Assembly (NCBI GenBank): GCA_023416585.1
Contig: JAEZHM010000040.1
Location: 149,256 to 213,255 of the forward strand
From: Bacillota bacterium
GTDB lineage: Bacteria; Bacillota; Clostridia; Christensenellales; Aristaeellaceae
Direction of reading: 5' to 3'
Length of the DNA stretch: 64,000 bases
Shown here: positions 58,815 to 64,000 of the stretch, piece by piece
How positions within the stretch are numbered: the first letter of the stretch is position 1
Layout of the letters: each line of letters opens with the position of its first letter
Program-made: the position numbers and the translations under genes
The notes under the pieces: model-generated
What the model was told of the DNA's origin: nothing
Seen by the model: only the letters and a program-made list of their open reading frames with translations
Database searches by the model: none

Positions 58815-60152
58815 ATGAAGAACAAGTATAACAAGCCCTGGCGCTACGCGTTGGCGATGTTCGGCCTTTCCATTACGGGATACATGTATGTCTCCTACGG
58901 AACCTTCTTTTATACCGACAAGCTGGGCCTTCCGCTCTCCTCCATCGGCATCGCCACGGTGCTGTTCTCCCTATGGGATGCTTTTAATGATCCCATCACC
59001 GGCTTTCTTTCCGACCGCACCCGCAGCCGCTTCGGGCGGCGCAAGCCCTGGCTTTTAGCCGGAACGCCGGTGTTTGCGGTGGCGGCTGTCCTGTTCTTCA
59101 GCCCGCCGTCTTCCCTTGGGACCGGGACTATGCTGGCCGTTTATTTTACCTTCTTTCTGATGCTGACCGAGACGGCCAACACTATTGCCACCGTCAATTA
59201 TCATTCCCTGCTGCCGGAGCTTTTCCGGGAGACGGGCGCCCGCAACCGCGCCAACGCCATCCGCCAGGCGCTGCAATTGGTGGGCATGATCATCGGCGTG
59301 TCGCTTGTGCCCATGATCGTAAAAGCGTTTGCAACGACCACTGGCAGCCAGACGATGGGGTATACGCTTACGGCGGTCATACTGGGGCTGCTTGGCGGCT
59401 TGTTGATGCTGTATTCGTTCCTGGGCTGCCGCGAGCGGGAGGATTTCAGCGCGCTTCCCCAGCCTACGGTGAAAGAGACGTTCAGGGCCGTGGCGCTCAA
59501 CCGCAACTTCTGGCTGGTATCGGTTTCCCACTTCTTTTATAGCGCCACCACCGGGCTGCTGCTGGCAGGTATCCCGTTCTTTATCAAGTATGCCCTGGGG
59601 CAGCCGGATGAGATGGCCACCATCCTTTCCGCCTGCGTGTTTGTGTCGGCAATCCCCTCCATGTACGTTTGGTACAGGCTTATCAACCGCCTGGGCACTT
59701 TAAAGGTGTGGCGGCTTGCTCTCTTGTGGCTGGCGCTTTCCCTTGGCGTCATGTACTTTGCCGGGGATATCATTTTTGCCTCCGTGGCCGGCGTGCTGGT
59801 GGGCATTGGCATAGCCGGTGTGACCGCCAACCTGGATATGATCAATTCGGAGCTCATTGAGGAGGATGCAAGACGCAATGGCGTTCGGCGCGAGGCTACG
59901 TTCTTTGCCGCCATCAGCTTTGTTACCCGCCTTTCGGGCCTTGTGAAAAGCGCTGTGCTTATGCTGCTGGTTCTATGGTTCGGCTTCCAGTCCGGCACGG
60001 AGCCCGGCTTGCAGCCCGGCAACGCCGCCAGGTTCATGATGGTGGTCTTTCCCTTTGTGCTGATGCTTATCTCCTTTGCGGTGTCGCAGTTTGTGCGTTT
60101 AAAGGCCATAAGCCATGCGGAGGGCGCGAAGGATGAAGGGGCCCGGGCATGA
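58815..60152 (+). CDS. GPH-family sugar:cation symporter
   Basis: A 445-residue transporter with 12 predicted spans and the diagnostic DRTRSRFGRRKPWLLAGTP loop (67-85) of the glycoside-pentoside-hexuronide family (MelB/XylP). AFNDPITGFLSD before it contains the cation-site aspartates. It imports a sugar or glycoside with Na+ or H+. Its last four bases overlap the next gene (ATGA), so it is coupled to the (alpha/alpha)6 glycosidase that likely acts on its substrate. GGAGTGAG precedes the start. Confidence 0.93.
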   Translation: MKNKYNKPWRYALAMFGLSITGYMYVSYGTFFYTDKLGLPLSSIGIATVLFSLWDAFNDPITGFLSDRTRSRFGRRKPWLLAGTPVFAVAAVLFFSPPSSLGTGTMLAVYFTFFLMLTETANTIATVNYHSLLPELFRETGARNRANAIRQALQLVGMIIGVSLVPMIVKAFATTTGSQTMGYTLTAVILGLLGGLLMLYSFLGCREREDFSALPQPTVKETFRAVALNRNFWLVSVSHFFYSATTGLLLAGIPFFIKYALGQPDEMATILSACVFVSAIPSMYVWYRLINRLGTLKVWRLALLWLALSLGVMYFAGDIIFASVAGVLVGIGIAGVTANLDMINSELIEEDARRNGVRREATFFAAISFVTRLSGLVKSAVLMLLVLWFGFQSGTEPGLQPGNAARFMMVVFPFVLMLISFAVSQFVRLKAISHAEGAKDEGARA

Positions 60153-62023
60153 TCGAAGCTCGGGATGACGCAGGACTTAAGCTTGAAGGGCAGTTCTTTC
60201 AAAAGGCGCAATACGACATGGGCAACACCCGCGTGATGGTTCAGGCGGACGGCTGCGGCGCAATTTCCAGGTATGCCATAGCGGACCGCTACAACGTGTT
60301 TGTGCCCGACAGCTTTTATGGGAACTGCTCCGTGTACGGACAGGCAATTGGCGCCCATAGCCAAAAGGAAGTGCATATGCTGGGCCGCCGCCAGACCGTT
60401 TGCGTCAAGGAAAACGGTGCTGCGGTTTCCTTCCATACGTTTCTTAACGCTAATTCTGAGGCGGTTTTTCAAAGTGTGGTATGGGAGAGCGGCTTGGACC
60501 GCCAGGCTTTGGCCCGGCTGGATTTTGGCATGCTTCTAAACAGCCGGGAAATGGCCGGTTATCTTGGCGTGACGCCTTATGAAAATGTGGTTTGTCATAG
60601 AATTAAAAATGGATTGCATTTAGAAGCCGCGCCGGGTGTGGGGGTGCTTCTTGCCTGCACCCATGAGCTTCTCCTGCGCGAGATAGAGGGTCCGGGCGTT
60701 CATCTGTCGGTAAAGGTTTCCCTAATGCCGGGGGAAAAAGCCTGCCTGCGCCTGATATTTGCATGGGCGGAAGGCGCAGACGATGGCAGCGATCTGTGTG
60801 CGGACCTTTTGCATTGTTTCGATGCTGCATTATGTGACGCGGAGCAATACGAAAAGTGGCTTTCCGAAACCGCCCGCGGCGAAACTGCCCTTCAAAAAGC
60901 CGAGGCGGCTGCGTGCTTGAATTGCGCCATTTCCAACTATAAAACGGCGGATGGCTTTTTCGGCTTCTTTGCCGGCGTACATTACCAAAGCCCGGCGCGC
61001 ACGTATTACCGCGATTCCTTTTTTACCGTCCTTCCGCTGCTGAAGCATCGGCCAGAGTGGGTGCGCCATCAGCTTGTCACGCTGGCCGGAGGCATCGGCA
61101 AGGATGGCGCCTGCCCCAGCGCGGTTAAAAGCAAGGGCATCTTTTGGCCTAACCATCTGGATTCGCCTATGTATTTCATCCTGCTGCTTCACGCCTATGT
61201 GGAAATGACCGGCGACGCTGCTTTTCTTGAGCATATCGCAGGGGAGCGCACCATGCTGGGCTGGGCGCGGCTCCTTTCGGATTCCCTTCTTCGCCGCGCA
61301 GACGAAAACGGCCTTCTGTACCGCCAGCCGGGCAACCGCCACGACTGGGCGGACAACGTGTTTCGGGAAGGGTATGTATGCTATGAGCAGGCGCTTTACT
61401 GCCAGGCCATGCGCAGCATGGGCAAGCTGCTGAGGCGCATGGGGAATCATCAAAGCGCTTTTTATTTGCAAAAAGGCATGGTCATTGCGCAGGCTATTGA
61501 ATCGAATCTTTGGCTGGAAGACAAGGGCTGGTATGCCAATTACCGTTCCCCTGATCATCCGGAAGACAATTTGTCTATCGATACGGTGCTGCTTATTTGG
61601 TTCGGCATCGCAAGGCCGGACAGGGCGCGGCGGATGCTTGTAAATATGGAATCGTTGCTGGAAACCAGGAATAATGATGACCAACCCTTCCGGGATTGGG
61701 GCGTAATGTGCTGCTGGCCTAACTATAAGTTTGCCCACCATCTGGTGGAGAAAAGCAGCTATCCCTACGTTTACCACAACGGCAGCGACTGGCCGTTCTG
61801 GTCCTGCGTATACGCGCTGGCAAAGCGCCGCTATGGCATGAACTATGACTATCCAGCCACCCGCTGGTTTGAATACGGGCTGGAAAAGGAATGGTGCACG
61901 CCGGTGGAATACCAAAATCCCCTGACAGGCAGGGGATCTCTTCTGCAGGGCTGGAGCGCAATGGGTGCGCTGGCTTTGGATCCTGACGCGCGTGTATGGG
62001 AAAAAATCTGGGATGCAGAATAA
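60149..62023 (+). CDS. (alpha/alpha)6-barrel glycoside hydrolase
   Basis: A 624-residue cytoplasmic protein. Residues 1-220 are an N-terminal beta-domain; residues 240-620 form an (alpha/alpha)6 barrel with ARTYYRDSFFTVLPLL, WPNHLDSPMYFILLLHAYVE, NRHDWADNVFREGYVCYEQA, NLSIDTVLLIWFG and NGSDWPFWSCVYAL. The acidic residues in YYRDSF, HDWADN and NGSDWP are candidate catalytic groups. The layout recalls GH63, GH37 and debranching-type enzymes, but I cannot fix the family. Coupled to the GPH symporter gene, so it probably hydrolyses the glycoside that the symporter takes up. Confidence 0.8.
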   Translation: MIEARDDAGLKLEGQFFQKAQYDMGNTRVMVQADGCGAISRYAIADRYNVFVPDSFYGNCSVYGQAIGAHSQKEVHMLGRRQTVCVKENGAAVSFHTFLNANSEAVFQSVVWESGLDRQALARLDFGMLLNSREMAGYLGVTPYENVVCHRIKNGLHLEAAPGVGVLLACTHELLLREIEGPGVHLSVKVSLMPGEKACLRLIFAWAEGADDGSDLCADLLHCFDAALCDAEQYEKWLSETARGETALQKAEAAACLNCAISNYKTADGFFGFFAGVHYQSPARTYYRDSFFTVLPLLKHRPEWVRHQLVTLAGGIGKDGACPSAVKSKGIFWPNHLDSPMYFILLLHAYVEMTGDAAFLEHIAGERTMLGWARLLSDSLLRRADENGLLYRQPGNRHDWADNVFREGYVCYEQALYCQAMRSMGKLLRRMGNHQSAFYLQKGMVIAQAIESNLWLEDKGWYANYRSPDHPEDNLSIDTVLLIWFGIARPDRARRMLVNMESLLETRNNDDQPFRDWGVMCCWPNYKFAHHLVEKSSYPYVYHNGSDWPFWSCVYALAKRRYGMNYDYPATRWFEYGLEKEWCTPVEYQNPLTGRGSLLQGWSAMGALALDPDARVWEKIWDAE

Positions 62024-62091
62024 TGATATTGATCCGTTTTGGTTTGAGAAGTATTCTTGAAAAGCCTTGGAACCAACCGGTGTGTTAGGAT

Positions 62092-62117
62092 TAAGCCCGC
62101 TCATATGAGCGGGCTTA
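62092..62117. terminator. Bidirectional terminator shared by convergent genes
   Basis: TAAGCCCGCTCA (62092-62103) and TGAGCGGGCTTA (62106-62117) are a perfect 12-bp stem with a 2-base gap. The stop codon of the OppF-type gene (62115-62117) is part of the stem. Confidence 0.8.
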
Positions 62118-63098
62118 TTTGTCCAGCAGGTGGCAGGCGGCCAGGTGTCCTAAGCCCAAATCCTTTAAAACGGGCCGTTCCTCCTTGCAGTGGGCCATAA
62201 CATAGGGGCAGCGGGTGCAAAAGGGGCAGCCGGCCGGGGGATTGATGGGCGTAGGCACATCGCCCTGCAATAGGATGCGCCGGCTTTTTTCATTAAGGTC
62301 CGGGTCGGCAATGGGCACGGCGGATAACAGCGCCTTGGTATAGGGGTGCTGCATATTGGCGTACAGCTCGTTAACCGGCGCCAGCTCCACCAGGCTGCCA
62401 AGATACATCACGCCCACACGGCGGGAGATGTGGCGCACCATGGACAGGTCGTGGGAAACGAACAAAAACGTAAGCTGCAAACGCTCCTGCAATTCCTCCA
62501 GCATGTTCACCACCTGGGCCTGGATGGATACATCCAGCGCGGAGATGGGCTCGTCGCAGACGATAAACTCCGGCCCTGCCGCCAGAGCCCTGGCAATGCC
62601 GATGCGCTGGCGCTGGCCGCCGGAAAACTCATGGGGATAGCGCAGGCCATGATCGCTTTTCAGCCCGACGGTGTTTAAAAGCTCCCGCACCCGCTCGTCT
62701 TTTTCCTTGCGGGCCATATTCGTTACCTGCAGGGGTTCCGAGATGATGGCGTTGACTGTCATCCGCGGGTCCAGGGAAGCATAGGGGTCCTGGAAGATCA
62801 TTTGCATTTTGCGGCGGTAGGGGATCAATTCCTTTTCACTAAGAGAGGTTATATCGTTGCCCTCATACAAAACCTGGCCGGCGGTGGGCATATACAGGCG
62901 TGTAAGGGCGCGGCCCACGGTGGTTTTACCGCAGCCGGATTCGCCTACCAGCCCCAGCGTTTCACCTTTTTCAATGGTAAAGCTTACGCCGTCCACGGCC
63001 TTTAATATCTTGCTTGGCCTGCCGGAAAATCTGCGGCCTACGATAAAGTGCATTTTCAGGTCATTTGCCTCAATCAGCGGCTGCTTCATCATACTCAT
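62115..63098 (-). CDS. Oligopeptide/dipeptide-type ABC ATPase (OppF/DppF)
   Basis: A 327-residue ATPase: Walker A GESGCGKTT, signature FSGGQRQRIGIARALA, Walker B FIVCDEPISALD, H-loop LFVSHDLSM, and the C-terminal oligopeptide domain with four Cys in CPFCTRCPYVMAHC, probably an iron-sulphur or zinc site. In this superfamily the substrate may be a peptide, nickel or an oligosaccharide. It overlaps the OppD-type gene by 4 bases. The matching permeases should lie to the right of the window. Confidence 0.94.
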   Translation of the reverse strand: MSMMKQPLIEANDLKMHFIVGRRFSGRPSKILKAVDGVSFTIEKGETLGLVGESGCGKTTVGRALTRLYMPTAGQVLYEGNDITSLSEKELIPYRRKMQMIFQDPYASLDPRMTVNAIISEPLQVTNMARKEKDERVRELLNTVGLKSDHGLRYPHEFSGGQRQRIGIARALAAGPEFIVCDEPISALDVSIQAQVVNMLEELQERLQLTFLFVSHDLSMVRHISRRVGVMYLGSLVELAPVNELYANMQHPYTKALLSAVPIADPDLNEKSRRILLQGDVPTPINPPAGCPFCTRCPYVMAHCKEERPVLKDLGLGHLAACHLLDK

Positions 63099-64000
63099 TC
63101 CATGCCACCTCCGAAAGTGACCTTGGGGGCGCCTTCATCCATCAGGTAACAGCTTGCCTTGTGCGTTTCACTGATGGCCCTATGGGGCGGCATGGCGCTT
63201 TGGCAAATGCGCATGGCATGCGGGCAGCGGGGGGCGAAGGGGCAGCCCGGCGGCGGGGCAATCAAATCCGGCGGCGAGCCCGGGATGGGCACCAGCTTTT
63301 TCTTTTCGCCTGTCTTCTGGGGTATGGAATTTAGCAGCCCCCAGGTGTAGGGGTGCTTGGGCTGATAGAACACCTCGCGGACAGTGCCTTCCTCCACGAT
63401 CAGGCCGCCGTACATCACAAGCACGCGGCTGCACATACCGGCGATGACGCCAAGGTCATGGGTGATCATGATCACGGCGGTATTCAGGCGCTTTAAAAGG
63501 CTGGTCATCAACTCCAGAATTTGAGCCTGTATGGTCACATCCAACGCGGTGGTGGGCTCGTCGGCGACGATCAATTGGGGATCGCAGGCCAGCGCCATGG
63601 CGATCATCACCCGCTGGCGCATGCCGCCGGACAGCTCGTGGGGATGACTGCGCGCGCGCTCCTCGGGAGACGGGATCCCCACCAGGCCCAGGAGCTCCAC
63701 GGCGCGGGCGTGGGCCTCCTTGCGGCTCTTGCCCTGGTGGAGGCGCAGGCCTTCCGCGATCTGCTCCCCCACGGTGAAGACCGGGTTCAGCGAGGTCATC
63801 GGCTCCTGGAAGATCATGGCGATCCGGTTGCCCCGGATCCGACGCATCTCCGCCTCGGACCTGGCGAGGAGATCCTCCCCGTGGAAGAGGATCCGCCCTC
63901 CCGCCACGCGCCCAGGAGGCTGCACGAGCCCCATCACGGAGAGCGCGGTGACGCTCTTGCCGCAGCCCGACTCGCCGACGACGCCGACGGTCCTCCCTGC
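63095..64000 (-). CDS. Oligopeptide/dipeptide-type ABC ATPase (OppD/DppD), 5' end outside the window
   Basis: The frame stays open to the right edge, so the N-terminus is missing. Visible: Walker A GESGCGKS near the edge, Q-loop MIFQEPMTSLNPVFTVGEQI, signature LSGGMRQRVMIAMALA, Walker B LIVADEPTTALD, H-loop MITHDLGVIAG and the Cys-containing C-terminal domain (PFAPRCPHAMRIC). It pairs with the OppF-type ATPase. From about 63640 to 64000 the DNA is much richer in GC than the rest, with almost all codons ending in G or C, while the reading frame and protein remain normal. This may mark a recombination or an assembly join. Confidence 0.92.
   Translation of the reverse strand, partial: AGRTVGVVGESGCGKSVTALSVMGLVQPPGRVAGGRILFHGEDLLARSEAEMRRIRGNRIAMIFQEPMTSLNPVFTVGEQIAEGLRLHQGKSRKEAHARAVELLGLVGIPSPEERARSHPHELSGGMRQRVMIAMALACDPQLIVADEPTTALDVTIQAQILELMTSLLKRLNTAVIMITHDLGVIAGMCSRVLVMYGGLIVEEGTVREVFYQPKHPYTWGLLNSIPQKTGEKKKLVPIPGSPPDLIAPPPGCPFAPRCPHAMRICQSAMPPHRAISETHKASCYLMDEGAPKVTFGGGME

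Noticed and set aside
59537..60472. 311-codon minus-strand open frame opposite the symporter end
   Set aside because: Antisense shadow spanning two coupled genes, with no motif.
60830..62104. 424-codon minus-strand open frame opposite the (alpha/alpha)6 hydrolase
   Set aside because: Antisense of a well-supported enzyme; composition reflects the complementary strand of GC-rich codons.

Overview
The window looks like a chromosomal segment of a Gram-positive gut-type Clostridia (Bacillota), possibly from the Christensenellales/Oscillospirales side; I infer this and cannot place it by search. Supporting signs are strong AGGAGG-type ribosome binding sites, a sortase and cell-wall sorting signals, YesM/YesN and LytTR/GHKL two-component systems, several ECF-type sigma factors with membrane anti-sigma partners, MalFG/LplB-type sugar ABC importers, and GC near 50-55 percent. 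No tRNA, rRNA, CRISPR array or intact transposase was seen.

Layout. 1-9.9 kb (mostly minus strand): a truncated LytTR regulator, a 1-kb repeat-rich gap, a secreted FMN-binding protein, and a sugar ABC importer with its YesM/YesN sensor pair. 10-19.7 kb (plus strand): an island with two sigma/anti-sigma pairs, three members of one secreted protein family (two in tandem with duplicated promoter leaders) and an ABC-2 exporter translationally coupled to one of them. 20-24 kb: an orphan secreted protein, then a MarR repressor and an MFS pump with a large extracytoplasmic insertion, under a promoter embedded in a perfect palindrome. 24.4-27 kb: an AT-richer ABC-2 exporter operon whose first gene carries one in-frame stop. 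27.3-32 kb: a third sigma/anti-sigma pair with a secreted substrate-binding-like protein. 32.4-47.4 kb: a surface and DNA-repair block with a SARP-like response regulator, a large repeat protein with an internal sorting signal, a class B sortase, a MerR regulator, Ada-AlkA and Ogt repair proteins, and a lectin-like LPXTG-type adhesin divergent from a LytTR/GHKL pair. 47.4-62 kb: a glycan-use block with a GH130 phosphorylase, an LplB/YtcP-type importer, a LacI regulator, GH3, GH29, a PIG-L deacetylase, a GPH symporter and an (alpha/alpha)6 glycosidase. 62.1-64 kb: oligopeptide-type ABC ATPases; the last ~360 bases jump to very high GC.

Working together. The glycan block probably imports host or plant oligosaccharides and trims them, under LacI control acting on TTAACA/TGTTAA palindromes. 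The surface block couples signalling to adhesins. Tandem 11-bp repeats sit just upstream of the -10 of the repeat-protein gene, as expected for the SARP-like regulator encoded just upstream. A hairpin sequesters the Shine-Dalgarno sequence of the lectin adhesin. The sigma-factor island at 10-20 kb is the best candidate for an undescribed envelope-sensing or export system. Two families of palindromic intergenic repeats are scattered through the gaps.
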